Positions 47,245 through 56,603 of a DNA stretch of 64,000 bases are shown here, piece after piece (positions within the stretch are counted from its first letter, which is position 1; every line of letters starts with the position of its first letter). Origin of the DNA: Acidobacteriota bacterium. GTDB lineage: Bacteria > Acidobacteriota > Terriglobia > UBA7540. Location of the stretch: positions 92,066 to 156,065 of the forward strand of contig JAKCCV010000006.1 in NCBI GenBank assembly GCA_021838785.1, in the 5' to 3' direction. The translations under genes and the position numbers were made by a program. The notes below the pieces were generated by a model, which worked only from the letters and a program-made list of their open reading frames with translations, was not told the DNA's origin and ran no database searches.

Positions 47245-49608
47245 TTACTTAGTTTTCATCACATAGACGCCATCCCACACGCTCTCTTCGGGAGGATGGT
47301 CGAGGAACTCCTGACATCGCTTCTGAAAAACGCTGGCTGGGCCGTCCTGGGGATAATCCTTCATGAGGTTGTTGAAAATGCCGGCCGCTTTTTCCCACTG
47401 CGCCTCGCGGTAAGCCACAAGCCCGGCCTCGAATCGGGCGATTAAGTCCTCGAATTTCGGCTTCTCTTCGAGCGCCCCCAGCAGTTCGTAAATCCTGACC
47501 GGCGTGGTTTTCCCTTTAACGCGAATAAAATCCAATTCCCGCGTCACAAAACTCTCGCGAACCCGGGCGTAGGTGTATTGGCTCAGGATGATGCGCGTGC
47601 CAAACTGCTTATTGAGTCCCTCCAACCGCGAAGCCAGATTGACGTTGTCCCCCATGATGGTGAAATTAAAGCGGCGTTTGGAACCCATGTTGCCAACCAG
47701 TACGGAGCCGGTATTGATGCCCACGCCGAAGTCAATGAGCGGCAGATGGCGTTCCGCCCACCGCTCACGGAGGCCCCGCAACGCTTCCGTCATGCCGAGG
47801 GCAGCGCGGCAGGATCGCTGCGCATGATCGTCCTGCGGGTAAGGCGCGCCCCAAAAGGCCATGATGGCGTCGCCGATGTATTTATCGAGCGTCCCCCAGT
47901 GCCGGAAGATGACCTCCGTCATGGCGGAGAGATATTCGTTGAGCAACTCGACCAAGGCGCTCGGGGAGAGGCCCTCGGAAAGCGCGGTAAAGCCGCGAAT
48001 GTCACTGAACATCACCGTCAATTCTTTCTCTTCGCCGCCCAGTCGCAGCAACTCCGGGCGCTCCAGCAATTGGCTGATGAGGCCCGGTGGCAGATATTGT
48101 TGGAAGGCACTGCGCACCCTCTTCTTTTCCCGCTCTTCAAAGAAGAAGCGATAGCTGATGATGGCGGCATAATCGGTGGTGAGCGTGGCCGTCGGCAAAA
48201 ACACCGCAATCCAAATTCGGTCGGCGACAAACAGGTCATATGCCAGCCAGAGGAAAAGCGCCAGCGTCACGACCAAAATCAGCGTGGCACGGGCCGGAGG
48301 CGCCACGCTCAACAGGACACCCGCTCCCAAACTGAAAAGAATAAGGAAGAAAATATCCAGGACGTTTTCGCGCACGCCTCGGCGGATAAAGCGGCCATTC
48401 AGGAGGTCGTCAATGAAGTTGGCGTGGACCTCAACGCCGGGGAAACCCATTTGCTGAAACGGGGTCACCGCCATGTCCGCAATGCCGAGCGCCGTGGGGC
48501 CAATCAACACCAGCTTGTTGTGAAAGACCTGTGGGGGAATGCGGTGCTCCACCACGTCCGCCAGAGAATAGGTGGGATAGGTTCCGGAAGGGCCCCGGTA
48601 GTCAATTTGCACAAAGCCTTGCGGATCGGTCGGGATAATCCGCCGCCCCAGGCGAATGTGTTCAAGCCCATCGGGGCCAAAGACGACGTCCACCTGGTTG
48701 AGCGGAAGATTCAGATAAGCCATCGCTGCGGCGACGTCGAGCGAGGGATAGAAACTTCCTCGAAACCGCGCGATAACGGCGGCCCGCCGCAGTGTGCCGT
48801 CCGGATCGGGAAAGGCGTTGAAGAAGCCGAAATTCTTGGCGTAAAGCGCAAACCGAGCCAGGTTGGGAGAAAGGCCAGTAAAATCCGGCCCTTCAAAAAA
48901 CTTCGCATCTTGGTGGTGAATGATGCGGGGATAGGCCTGAAACGAGAGGTAGTTGATAAACTTCTCGACCCGTTTCTGGTTTTGGCTTCCGGTCTTGGAG
49001 CGAGGCAAAAAAAAGTAGCCGAGGATGGCGTTCGGATAATGCGCCAGCGCGGCGGCAAACTGCTGGTCATTGTCTGCGTGGGCCAATAGGCCGTTAAGCT
49101 GAGCCATAAATTGCCTATGGGTCGGACTTGCGGGCCGTCCGAGCGTCTGAGCATCCTGCTTGACCTGGCGAAGCGCCTGCAACGCCGAGTTTTCATCCGG
49201 CTGCGGAAAGTTGATGTCGAAGGCCACGGTGCGCGCTCCCGCCTGAGCCAAATCGTTCAAGGCGTCTGCCAAGTAGCTGCGCGGAAAGGGCCAGCGGCCC
49301 AGCACATCTTCACTTTTTTGGTCAATGGCCACGATGACGATGGCCGGATCAGGCAATCGCCGACCACGCAGTAGAAACCGAGTATCGAGGGTTTTTAATT
49401 CAATGTCCCAGAGAAACTGGAAAAGCGGCGAGGGTCTTGGGGCCAAATACACGGGCACATAGAGCGCCAAACTGCCCACGCAAATGATGCTGCTAATGAG
49501 GAGGCCGGCGCGGTTCCGACGGATGAACCGGCCGACTCTCGACCCGATTTGCCGGGGCAACCGTAACATCGCTAGGGTTGAGGCGCGGGGCCGGATTGAA
49601 GCCTCCAC
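47245..49608 (-). CDS. CHASE2-domain class III adenylate cyclase
   Basis: The product has 787 residues from a GTG at 49608, coupled to the upstream FecR gene's stop 6 nt earlier; an ATG at 49569 is an alternative. It has one membrane helix near the N-terminus (GLLISSIICVGSLALYVPVYL), an extracytoplasmic CHASE2 sensor (about 60-370), two to three helices (about 395-470) and a cyclase domain (about 510-720). Metal Asps are in VMFSDIRGF and GDAIMAFWG, and the transition-state residues in NVNLASRLEGL. Lys in LDKYIGD fits adenine rather than guanine. It should make cAMP in response to an envelope signal, perhaps relayed by its FecR-domain partner. Confidence 0.92.
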   Translation of the reverse strand: MEASIRPRASTLAMLRLPRQIGSRVGRFIRRNRAGLLISSIICVGSLALYVPVYLAPRPSPLFQFLWDIELKTLDTRFLLRGRRLPDPAIVIVAIDQKSEDVLGRWPFPRSYLADALNDLAQAGARTVAFDINFPQPDENSALQALRQVKQDAQTLGRPASPTHRQFMAQLNGLLAHADNDQQFAAALAHYPNAILGYFFLPRSKTGSQNQKRVEKFINYLSFQAYPRIIHHQDAKFFEGPDFTGLSPNLARFALYAKNFGFFNAFPDPDGTLRRAAVIARFRGSFYPSLDVAAAMAYLNLPLNQVDVVFGPDGLEHIRLGRRIIPTDPQGFVQIDYRGPSGTYPTYSLADVVEHRIPPQVFHNKLVLIGPTALGIADMAVTPFQQMGFPGVEVHANFIDDLLNGRFIRRGVRENVLDIFFLILFSLGAGVLLSVAPPARATLILVVTLALFLWLAYDLFVADRIWIAVFLPTATLTTDYAAIISYRFFFEEREKKRVRSAFQQYLPPGLISQLLERPELLRLGGEEKELTVMFSDIRGFTALSEGLSPSALVELLNEYLSAMTEVIFRHWGTLDKYIGDAIMAFWGAPYPQDDHAQRSCRAALGMTEALRGLRERWAERHLPLIDFGVGINTGSVLVGNMGSKRRFNFTIMGDNVNLASRLEGLNKQFGTRIILSQYTYARVRESFVTRELDFIRVKGKTTPVRIYELLGALEEKPKFEDLIARFEAGLVAYREAQWEKAAGIFNNLMKDYPQDGPASVFQKRCQEFLDHPPEESVWDGVYVMKTK

Positions 49609-49614
49609 CCAGCC

Positions 49615-50994
49615 TCACTGGCAACCACAAGAGGCGGGTGTGGCCGGGGACACAGCATTGAGCACATTCTGAGTATTGACCACCGCATTGGTGGCGGCGT
49701 TGACGGCGTTGCCGGCGGCTGCAAGCGCATTCGCGGCCGCTGCCGAGGCAGCCGAGGCATTCGAGCTGGCTTGGCTGGCGGCGCTACTGGCGCTGCTTAA
49801 CCGCGACAAGGCGAGGCCGGATAAACTGGCCGAGGTAATCATCTCACCGAGCGTTGTCGCCCTTAACGCCAGCTCTTGCGTTGGGGCCGCAGGAGGAACG
49901 CCCCGCACCGTGGTCAATCGGACTAACTTGTTAATCTGCGCCAGATTGACGGTGGTCGGTTGCGATGGCGGCAGATTGAGGCGAACCGTGGTGGTTTGAG
50001 AGGGATGGAGCTGCACTTTTCCGACGGCCGCCGGGTTGAGATTCCATACTTGCACCACTCCTTCGAGGCACCAGACGCGCGTGAAATTGGGGCCGGCCTC
50101 GACGATAAATTCCGTGCCCACCACGCCAATCACAGCCGTTTGTGTCCGAACCTGGAAATGCGCATGGGGCTGGGTAAGCTTCACCACTTTGGCCCGCATG
50201 ATGCCGAGCGTGAGCTGAATGTCCGTCTGTTGAGCGTGTGGATGCTGATCTACAATCCTCATCTCCGAGCGCGCGCCGATATTGAGCACCGAGCCGTCGA
50301 GCAAGGCAATCCGCACTCGGCCGGTCTGGAGCGTTCGCACAAGGTCGTTCCAATCCACCGCTTCGGCGACGCTTAAGGTTTGCAGGGTTTTTTGCCCAGC
50401 AGGTTGCCGCATGGCGGTCGGAATCTCATTGGTCACGGAGCCGGCGGTTTTTTGCGGACCGGCGGGCGGATACCCTGCGCCCACGCGAACCCAACGACCG
50501 AGAGGAATCTCGAGGGTCCGGCCCGAGCGCCCGGCGAGGACTCTGCCACGCTCCGCATAGACTGCAACGCCACCGGCGATCGAGGCAATGCGGCAGAGCG
50601 CGGGGAAACCGTCTCCGCCGACCTCAACACGCTCATCCCTGACAGCAATCTCGGTTGGACGTGGCCCGGGACTACTCACAATCACCGCGCCTCGCGCCAA
50701 CACCAGCGGTTCGAGGCCCCAATGCTGGGGCAGATTGATGGCGCTCTTGGAGGCCACGCTCACCATGGCGTCCCCCTCTAGCTTGAGCACGGCTACCGAC
50801 CCGCTTCCTGTCGCCACTCGATCGCCCGGAAAAATCGCTGCGAAGGGTGGAACAGCCTGGCCATCCAACCGGACAGTTCCTTTTTCCGCTAAGAACCCCA
50901 AGGGCCTCATCGGGCGCGGCACATTGCCCGCCATCGCCGCGGCGCATAGGGGTAAATTCATCACCAGCAATAGAGCAATTTGTCTCCCCGGCAT
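49615..50994 (-). CDS. Exported FecR-domain protein with Ala/Ser-rich coiled-coil tail
   Basis: The product has 459 residues; GGGAGGGG precedes the ATG. A signal peptide (IALLLVMNLPLCAAAMA) leads into two FecR-like beta domains, the second being clear (FQVRTQTAVIGVVGTEFIVEAG). The last 90 residues are almost only Ala, Ser and Asn with heptad-like spacing, ending ATPASCGCQ. FecR domains usually sense signals in the periplasm for sigma factors, but no sigma or anti-sigma gene is adjacent. The next gene, 6 nt on, is the CHASE2 cyclase, so a periplasmic signal to cAMP is a reasonable guess. Confidence 0.88.
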   Translation of the reverse strand: MPGRQIALLLVMNLPLCAAAMAGNVPRPMRPLGFLAEKGTVRLDGQAVPPFAAIFPGDRVATGSGSVAVLKLEGDAMVSVASKSAINLPQHWGLEPLVLARGAVIVSSPGPRPTEIAVRDERVEVGGDGFPALCRIASIAGGVAVYAERGRVLAGRSGRTLEIPLGRWVRVGAGYPPAGPQKTAGSVTNEIPTAMRQPAGQKTLQTLSVAEAVDWNDLVRTLQTGRVRIALLDGSVLNIGARSEMRIVDQHPHAQQTDIQLTLGIMRAKVVKLTQPHAHFQVRTQTAVIGVVGTEFIVEAGPNFTRVWCLEGVVQVWNLNPAAVGKVQLHPSQTTTVRLNLPPSQPTTVNLAQINKLVRLTTVRGVPPAAPTQELALRATTLGEMITSASLSGLALSRLSSASSAASQASSNASAASAAAANALAAAGNAVNAATNAVVNTQNVLNAVSPATPASCGCQ

Positions 50995-51231
50995 CGGCCC
51001 CTCCCGTTCCGCGACGCGAACCCCTTCACGTGGCGCTAAAGTCCAGCCTTCGCCTGCCTCACGTTAAACGTGGCCCTATTATCCAGAACCGCCTCCTTCA
51101 AGTCAATGCCAGACTTCTTAATATCCCTTTCAGCCCCTCCCGGCCGGCCTCATCCCGCCTGACACCAAGGCAATTGCAATCCGTTGGCCCTTGCACGAGG
51201 AGGGCAAATCGGGTGGAATAGCCTTTGGATG

Positions 51232-52548
51232 GACGCTCAGCAACAATCCGCGTTGGAAATTGTTCGGCGGCTGCGCGATGCAGGCTTCCAGGCATTTTGG
51301 GTGGGAGGGTGCGTGCGCGACCTGGTGATGGGTCGCAAGCCCAAAGACTACGACGTGGCCACGAGCGCCCCGCCGAGCGATGTGCTCCGATTATTTCCGG
51401 AAGGGCTGACCGTCGGCGCGCAATTCGGCGTCGTCATCGTGCCGCGGGAAGAGGGCAACGTGGAAGTAGCCACTTTTCGGCGCGATGGCCGCTACGCCGA
51501 CGGACGCCATCCCGAGGAAGTCCTCTACGCGGAAACCGCTGAAGAAGACGTGCGGCGCAGGGATTTCACCATCAACGGGCTGCTCTACGATCCGATGAGC
51601 AACCGGGTGGTGGATTACGTGGGCGGGCAGGCGGATCTGCAAGCGCGGCGCGTGCGCACCATCGGCGAGCCGCTTGACCGCTTGGCGGAGGACCATCTGC
51701 GGATGTTGCGGGCGGTCAGGTTTGCGGCGCGGTTTGAATTCTCGCTCGAGCCCCGCACCGCCGAAGCTATCCGCACCCTCGCGTCCGGCATCCACCACGT
51801 CAGCGCGGAGCGCGTGCGCGATGAAATCACGCGGATTCTCACCGAAGGGCACGCCCGGCGAGGCTTTGAGCTGCTGGAGGAAACGGCGTTGTTGAACGAA
51901 GTCTTGCCGGAAATCAAGGCCCTTCAAGGCGTGCCACAGCCGCCCGAGTTCCATCCCGAGGGCGACGTGTGGACACACACTTTAATGATGTTAGAGGGAT
52001 TGAAAGAGCCCACGCCCACGCTGGCCTGGGGCGTGCTTCTCCACGACGTCGGCAAACCGCCGACTCTGACCGTCCGCGAACGCATTCGCTTTGATGGTCA
52101 CCCGGAGGTGGGGGCGGAAATGGCGGAGGCGATTTGCCGGCGCTTGCGAACCTCCAACCGCGAGACGGAGCGCATTACGGAACTAGTCCGCCATCATTTG
52201 CGATTCAAGGATTTTCCCAAAATGCGGCGCTCCACGCAGATGCGGTTCATCGGCATGGAGGGTTTTGAAGAGCACTTGGAACTGCACCGCCTGGATTGTC
52301 TCGCCAGCCACGGTGACCTGAGCCATTACGAGATGGCGAAACAATTGATCGAGCACACCCCGCAGGAGGAGGTCCGGCCGCAGCGCCTGGTCACTGGAGA
52401 CGATTTGATTGCCTGCGGTTACGTCCCCGGGCCCCAGTTCAAAACGATCTTGCAATTCCTGGAGGACGCCCAACTTGACGGCAAGATTCGGAGCCGCAAT
52501 GAAGCGCTCCACCTCCTCGCTGTGCAGTTTCCCATTCACGAGAGGTAG
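51232..52548 (+). CDS. cca: CCA-adding tRNA nucleotidyltransferase with HD domain
   Basis: The product has 438 residues from the ATG at 51232; an earlier in-frame start at 51184 adds 16 weak residues. It is a class II nucleotidyltransferase with the nucleotide-binding WVGGCVRDLVMG, the metal Asp pair in KDYDVATSAPP, RRRDFTINGLLYDP and DHLRMLRAVRFAARF. An HD domain follows (VLLHDVGKPPT). The enzyme adds or repairs the tRNA 3' CCA. It is needed here because the tRNA-Ile2 gene at 53004 does not encode CCA. Poly(A) polymerase is an alternative label for close relatives. Confidence 0.92.
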   Translation, partial: DAQQQSALEIVRRLRDAGFQAFWVGGCVRDLVMGRKPKDYDVATSAPPSDVLRLFPEGLTVGAQFGVVIVPREEGNVEVATFRRDGRYADGRHPEEVLYAETAEEDVRRRDFTINGLLYDPMSNRVVDYVGGQADLQARRVRTIGEPLDRLAEDHLRMLRAVRFAARFEFSLEPRTAEAIRTLASGIHHVSAERVRDEITRILTEGHARRGFELLEETALLNEVLPEIKALQGVPQPPEFHPEGDVWTHTLMMLEGLKEPTPTLAWGVLLHDVGKPPTLTVRERIRFDGHPEVGAEMAEAICRRLRTSNRETERITELVRHHLRFKDFPKMRRSTQMRFIGMEGFEEHLELHRLDCLASHGDLSHYEMAKQLIEHTPQEEVRPQRLVTGDDLIACGYVPGPQFKTILQFLEDAQLDGKIRSRNEALHLLAVQFPIHER

Positions 52549-52689
52549 TTACTTGCCATAGGGGACGACCGCGAAGAAATAAACAACACCCCCGAGAACC
52601 CCAATGCCGATGACGAAGATCACTACTTTGACCCACATCATCTTACGGTCATCAGCCGTGGGCTTCTCTTCGTTAATCATCTGGAACAT
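52549..52689 (-). CDS. 46-residue single-span membrane protein
   Basis: From the ATG at 52689, with a perfect AGGAGG five bases upstream, the frame gives 46 residues. An acidic and Lys-rich N-terminus (INEEKPTADDRKMMW) is followed by one membrane helix (VKVVIFVIGIGVLGGVVYFFA). The strong ribosome site and clean helix support a real gene. The longer frame to 52815 has no ribosome site. Its stop abuts that of the convergent cca gene. Function unknown. Confidence 0.75.
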   Translation of the reverse strand: MFQMINEEKPTADDRKMMWVKVVIFVIGIGVLGGVVYFFAVVPYGK

Positions 52690-53003
52690 GCTGACCTCCT
52701 GCGCTCGCCCCGCTAATGCGAGGCGGGGAGGCGAACTATGGAAATTGCCGCATGGACCCCCTTGGAATGCTTTGCGAAAACTGGTACTGCCGGCTTCGCA
52801 AAGCGGCGCCTTCAACCGGACTACCTTCTCTCCCGCCTAATACTTTATGACCATTTGTGCGAAAGTCAAGAGCTTCCTAAAAATCATTATGAATGCCCAA
52901 TCGAACTTGCGACAGGCTGTCATCTGACATAAAGGGCGTGGATGGCCAACATGTTTTTGGCTGCTTCTGAGGCCAGGGCGTTGTATGATTTTTCGGTTGA
53001 GGA
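52690..53003. other. Intergenic region upstream of tRNA-Ile2
   Basis: This 314-base stretch holds the promoters of the small membrane-protein gene (minus) and the tRNA (plus). AT-rich DNA around 52840-52930 suits promoters, but I cannot pick exact boxes. No gene seen. Confidence 0.45.
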
Positions 53004-53077
<74 letters not shown>

Positions 53078-53756
53078 CTAAGAAAATCCAGCCTGGCCGC
53101 AGGCAGTGATGACCCGTGCGGATGGGCTCTATTTGGCCGAACGTGGCAGATGAACCACGGGCCTGAAAACTTGGAGCACGCTCACAGCCGTAATGCTGGC
53201 TCCTTGCCCACTCGTGGAAACCAGCGACCGTGAACCTTAAGCGGGAATTTGCTGCCAGCGGCCGCTCGGACAGCCAATGGCGGCCAGCGTGGCACTTGTT
53301 CATGGAGAGTAGGATCTCGATATCCATGCGGGAGTAATAAATAAAGAAGCCCTACTGCTGGCGAGAAAGGGTTTAGGCTCCATGGAGCCACCCCGGAAAG
53401 GGAAGCGGAAAGAAGTCAGGTTCGAGCCAGTGCGTCTCGCGTTATGGGTTAGAGTTGTAGATGGCCGCCTCGGGAGCAACGGCGAAGGCAGCGATAGGCC
53501 AGCAGCAGCGCCCAAACATCCTAAGTTTTTGCACCCGAACGGCGACCTTCTTTGCCAACCTCTTGCGCTTGGGAGTTGGGGATGCGGATATCTTTGACAG
53601 GCAAGAGGGGACCGCGGAAAATCTATTTCCCGGAGCCGCCGCGGGTAGCAGAAAGCGCGATGAACGGGGCCTTGCTGGGTCAGCAAGAGCGCCAGCGTCT
53701 CGCCATTACCGCGGCCCGGAGCCCGCGAGTAGGAATCTGATCCGATCGAGAAACCT
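53078..53756. other. Gene-free region after tRNA-Ile2
   Basis: About 680 bases show no gene I can support. A minus-strand open frame of about 217 codons (to 53953) overlaps the GntR-type gene in another frame and has the composition of a shadow. No repeats or terminators with T-runs were seen. Confidence 0.5.
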
Positions 53757-54539
53757 TCACTTCCGATGCGAGATGACGCTCGCGCTGTAACGATCGCCCC
53801 GGAAGAGAGAATGGGTCCACTCGATGGCCTGATTTTCTGAAGTGTAAACCTTGCGGCGCATGGAGAAAAGCGGGAACCCCCGTTTGACCTTGAGCAGACG
53901 AACTTCCTCGCCATCGGCCGGGACAGCCTGGAGAACCTCTTCTGAATACGCAAGGCTTACCCCATAGACGGTTTCAAGGATATGGTAAAGGGATTTGCGC
54001 TCAAGATCCTGCTGGTCGAGCTTGGGAAACAGATGCGCGGAGAGAGAGGCCGTTTCGATGCCCACCACTTGATTATCAGCGAAGCGCAGACGTCGGATGC
54101 GATAAACGGGCTCTCCGGGTTGCAACTTTAAGGCCCGTAAGGTTTCCGGGTCTGGAAGGATAAGACTGACGCCGAGGAGCCGGCTAAAGACCGTTACCCC
54201 GCGGCGCTCCATTTCCTCTGTAAAGCCTCGCAGCTCTTGGAAATTTTTCACCACGCGACCGAGGCCGGCGCGAGGAAGTCTCCCTTTTTCTACGACCAGC
54301 AATCCCTCGGCGCGAAGCACGTTAAAGGCCTGTCGCACGGTCATCTTGCTCACGCCCAACCGCTTCGCTACCTCACCCTCGGACCAAAGCGCGCGGCCAA
54401 CGGGAATCTTCCTCGACTGAATCAGTCGCCTGACTTGATCCGCAATCTGCCGATAGTAGGGAACAAAGCTGGAGCGATCGAGCGGAGAGAGGTCAAACTG
54501 AGCAAGGGCTGGGCCCGAGTCGCGAAGTGAGGGAGCCAT
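53757..54539 (-). CDS. GntR-family regulator with UTRA domain (HutC/NagR type)
   Basis: The product has 260 residues; AGGAGG precedes the ATG. A winged helix-turn-helix is at about residues 25-90 (VPYYRQIADQVRRLIQSR, GEVAKRLGVSKMTVRQAFNVL). It is followed by a UTRA ligand domain (VYRIRRLRFADNQVVGIETA, SLYHILETVYG, RKVYTSENQAIEW). It is divergent from nanE, so it most likely represses the ManNAc genes and responds to a sugar phosphate such as GlcNAc-6-P or ManNAc-6-P. Candidate sites are described in the findings. Confidence 0.92.
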   Translation of the reverse strand: MAPSLRDSGPALAQFDLSPLDRSSFVPYYRQIADQVRRLIQSRKIPVGRALWSEGEVAKRLGVSKMTVRQAFNVLRAEGLLVVEKGRLPRAGLGRVVKNFQELRGFTEEMERRGVTVFSRLLGVSLILPDPETLRALKLQPGEPVYRIRRLRFADNQVVGIETASLSAHLFPKLDQQDLERKSLYHILETVYGVSLAYSEEVLQAVPADGEEVRLLKVKRGFPLFSMRRKVYTSENQAIEWTHSLFRGDRYSASVISHRK

Positions 54540-54557
54540 TGAATCCTCCTATCTAGT

Positions 54558-54594
54558 AAGCTAGCTTGATATCCATCTGCCCCTATGGTACCAT
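54558..54594. promoter_or_regulatory. Palindromes in the GntR-nanE divergent region (candidate operators)
   Basis: Two perfect 10-base palindromes lie between the regulator and nanE: AAGCTAGCTT at 54558-54567 and ATGGTACCAT at 54585-54594. Parts of both (CTAGCTTG and ATGGTA) recur in the promoter of the receptor gene at 56581-56611. This makes them candidate binding sites of the UTRA regulator. They do not match the full known NagR/DasR consensus. Confidence 0.4.
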
Positions 54595-54695
54595 GCCGGC
54601 ATCGTGGACGTCGAATCCAAATCTCTTGACGTTGGCCAAAGCCGCTGCGGCAACACCGGCGGAAGCCTATAGGATTCGACAAAGGATTTAACTCT

Positions 54696-55400
54696 ATGAA
54701 ACCGCCGGACGTTATCCAGAGGCTATACCATGGTGTCATTGTTTCCTGCCAAGCTCCGGCAGGTTCGCCGCTCGACCATCCGCCGTGCATTGCGGCCATG
54801 GCCCTCGCCGCGGAACTCGGAGGAGCCACGGGAGTGAGGATCGCGGGAGTAAGGAACATTCGCCGCGTCCGCCGCGTGACCCAGTTGCCGATCATCGGAA
54901 TCGAAAAGGTAAAATCTCCAGCGTCACCCGTTTACATTACCCCTACGCTGCGCTCGATGCGACGCATTCACGGGGCGGGCGCCGATATTATCGCGCTGGA
55001 TTGCACGAGTCGCAAACGCCCCGGCAATTACACCGTGGAACAAATGCTGGATATGGCCAAGCGCGAGCTTCGGGCACTGGTTATGGCTGACGTTGCCACC
55101 GTTGAGGATGGCGTCCGCGCGGCGAGCCTTGGCGCCGACCTGGTGAGCACCACCCTCAACGGTTATACGGAGGAGACGCGGTGCAACGCGGAGGGGCCCG
55201 CTTTCAATCTATTAAAGATGTTGGTCGATCGCCTCGAGGTCCCCGTGGTGTTGGAGGGCAGGGTGCGAACTCCCCAGGACGTTGTCCGAGGCTTGGAACT
55301 TGGAGCGTACGCGGTCGTCGTGGGCACGGCGATTACCGGGGTTGAGACACTTACCCGGGAATTTGTCGGCGCCGCTAAAGCTGCCATGGCCAAGCGCTGA
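54696..55400 (+). CDS. nanE: N-acetylmannosamine-6-phosphate 2-epimerase
   Basis: The product has 234 residues, as usual for NanE. It converts ManNAc-6-phosphate to GlcNAc-6-phosphate in the cytoplasm. It is a TIM barrel with GVIVSCQAPAGSPLDHP, the catalytic Lys region LPIIGIEKVKS, VYITPTLRSM, GADIIALDCTSRKRP, GADLVSTTLNGYT and the catalytic Glu in VVLEGRVRTP. The gene for a BadF-type kinase follows. There is no sialate lyase nearby, so free ManNAc or a ManNAc-containing glycan is the likelier source. Confidence 0.93.
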   Translation: MKPPDVIQRLYHGVIVSCQAPAGSPLDHPPCIAAMALAAELGGATGVRIAGVRNIRRVRRVTQLPIIGIEKVKSPASPVYITPTLRSMRRIHGAGADIIALDCTSRKRPGNYTVEQMLDMAKRELRALVMADVATVEDGVRAASLGADLVSTTLNGYTEETRCNAEGPAFNLLKMLVDRLEVPVVLEGRVRTPQDVVRGLELGAYAVVVGTAITGVETLTREFVGAAKAAMAKR

Positions 55401-55505
55401 GCGGTTAAGGATTGAGACCTGAAGATTTCCAACGGGGCGACCCGTCAGAGGAGCAACGGCCGATAGAGCAATGGTGACGACCCTCCTTTCCGCGGTGGTT
55501 CATTG

Positions 55506-56504
55506 ATGAAATTATTTCTCGGTGTTGACGGGGGGCAAACTTCAACCCGGATGGTTTTAGGGGACGAACGCGGTCGAATTCTGGCCCAGGCGGAAGGCGG
55601 CCCCAGCAATCACACCGAGGAGCCCGGCGGCCCAGAGCGGCTCCGGAGCGTCTTGCGCGCGCTGCTAAAAGAAATTCTCAACACCCCGAGTCGTGAACTG
55701 CGAGGCCGAGTGGAGTGGGAAGCCGCCTGTTGTGGCATGACGGGCGAACTGGAGATTAAGCGCCGCGTCATTCGAGGGCTTCTCCATAGCCGGCATCTGA
55801 GCGTGGTTCATGACTCGGTCAATGCGCTGGAAGGCGCGACGGTCGGTGCCGCGGGGATTATCGTGATTGGGGGAACCGGCTCGGTGGCGCGGGGTCGCAA
55901 CGGCAAGGGCCTTGAGCTCACCATGGGGGGATGGGGTCACGGCTTTGGTGACGAGGGGAGCGGCTATTGGATAGGGCGCGAGGTGGTCCGTGCGGTTTTG
56001 GCGCAATGGGATCAGATGGGTGCGCGGACACGGCTGAGTTCCATGTTGTTGCGTCGTCTCTCAATTCAATCGCCTTACGAACTGATTCGGCGTTACTACG
56101 CGGGCACCTTCTCGCGGGACCAGTTAGCCGGCCTGGCTGCTTGGGCGGACGAGGCGGCGGAGGCTGGCGACCTTGTGGCTCGGGAGATATTAACCAGGGC
56201 CGGATTGGAACTCGGACGGCTCGCCAAGGCGCTGGCGAAAAGATTGTTTGGGCGCCCGCAGAGTAAGACTTCACCGAAGAGGCACGCTTTTTCCGTGCAT
56301 TATTCAGGAGGCGTCTTCGGCAGCGCGAGGGTTCTCGCGAGCTTTACAGATTGCGTGCGAGCCTCGTTTCCAACGTGTGTTGTGAGCCCTCCGCAGCTCT
56401 CTCCGCTGCTAGGTTCGTTATTGCTGGCCTACCGCAGCAGCAAGGTGAATGTGGACGCTGTTGTCGGGAGCTGGCCTGGGCAAGTCAAGCGTCTTGCGGG
56501 ATGA
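55506..56504 (+). CDS. BadF/BadG-type sugar kinase, probable N-acetylmannosamine or GlcNAc kinase
   Basis: The product has 332 residues from the ATG at 55506. It is an ASKHA-fold kinase with phosphate-1 motif FLGVDGGQTSTRMVL, DSVNALEGAT, the phosphate-2 IVIGGTGSVARG and the GGWGHGFGDEGSGYWIG block typical of N-acetylglucosamine kinases. Placed 105 nt after nanE, it most likely makes the ManNAc-6-phosphate that NanE uses; GlcNAc is possible too. The C-terminal 70 residues are less conserved. Confidence 0.87.
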   Translation: MKLFLGVDGGQTSTRMVLGDERGRILAQAEGGPSNHTEEPGGPERLRSVLRALLKEILNTPSRELRGRVEWEAACCGMTGELEIKRRVIRGLLHSRHLSVVHDSVNALEGATVGAAGIIVIGGTGSVARGRNGKGLELTMGGWGHGFGDEGSGYWIGREVVRAVLAQWDQMGARTRLSSMLLRRLSIQSPYELIRRYYAGTFSRDQLAGLAAWADEAAEAGDLVAREILTRAGLELGRLAKALAKRLFGRPQSKTSPKRHAFSVHYSGGVFGSARVLASFTDCVRASFPTCVVSPPQLSPLLGSLLLAYRSSKVNVDAVVGSWPGQVKRLAG

Positions 56505-56573
56505 CGGCGGAAGACGGGACCGAGCGTGGGGGTTCGGTGGCATGAGGCCCGGCGATCGGCGGGGATAGGTCGC

Positions 56574-56603
56574 TTGACAAATGGTATATAGCTATGCTAC
56601 ACA
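56574..56603 (+). promoter_or_regulatory. Candidate promoter of the ManNAc-locus receptor gene
   Basis: A perfect TTGACA (56574-56579) is followed after 18 bases by TACACA (56598-56603), which has an extended -10 TG one base upstream. ATGGTA lies in the spacer and CTAGCTTG just after, as in the GntR-nanE region. It lies about 165 bases before the receptor ATG. Only moderate -10 match. Confidence 0.4.

Noticed and set aside
47578..49089. 503-codon plus-strand frame opposite the adenylate cyclase
   Set aside because: It lies fully antisense to a gene with intact cyclase motifs and has shadow composition.
53300..53953. 217-codon minus-strand frame upstream of and overlapping the UTRA regulator
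   Set aside because: It overlaps the regulator in another frame and is Ser/Arg/Pro-rich, with no ribosome site.
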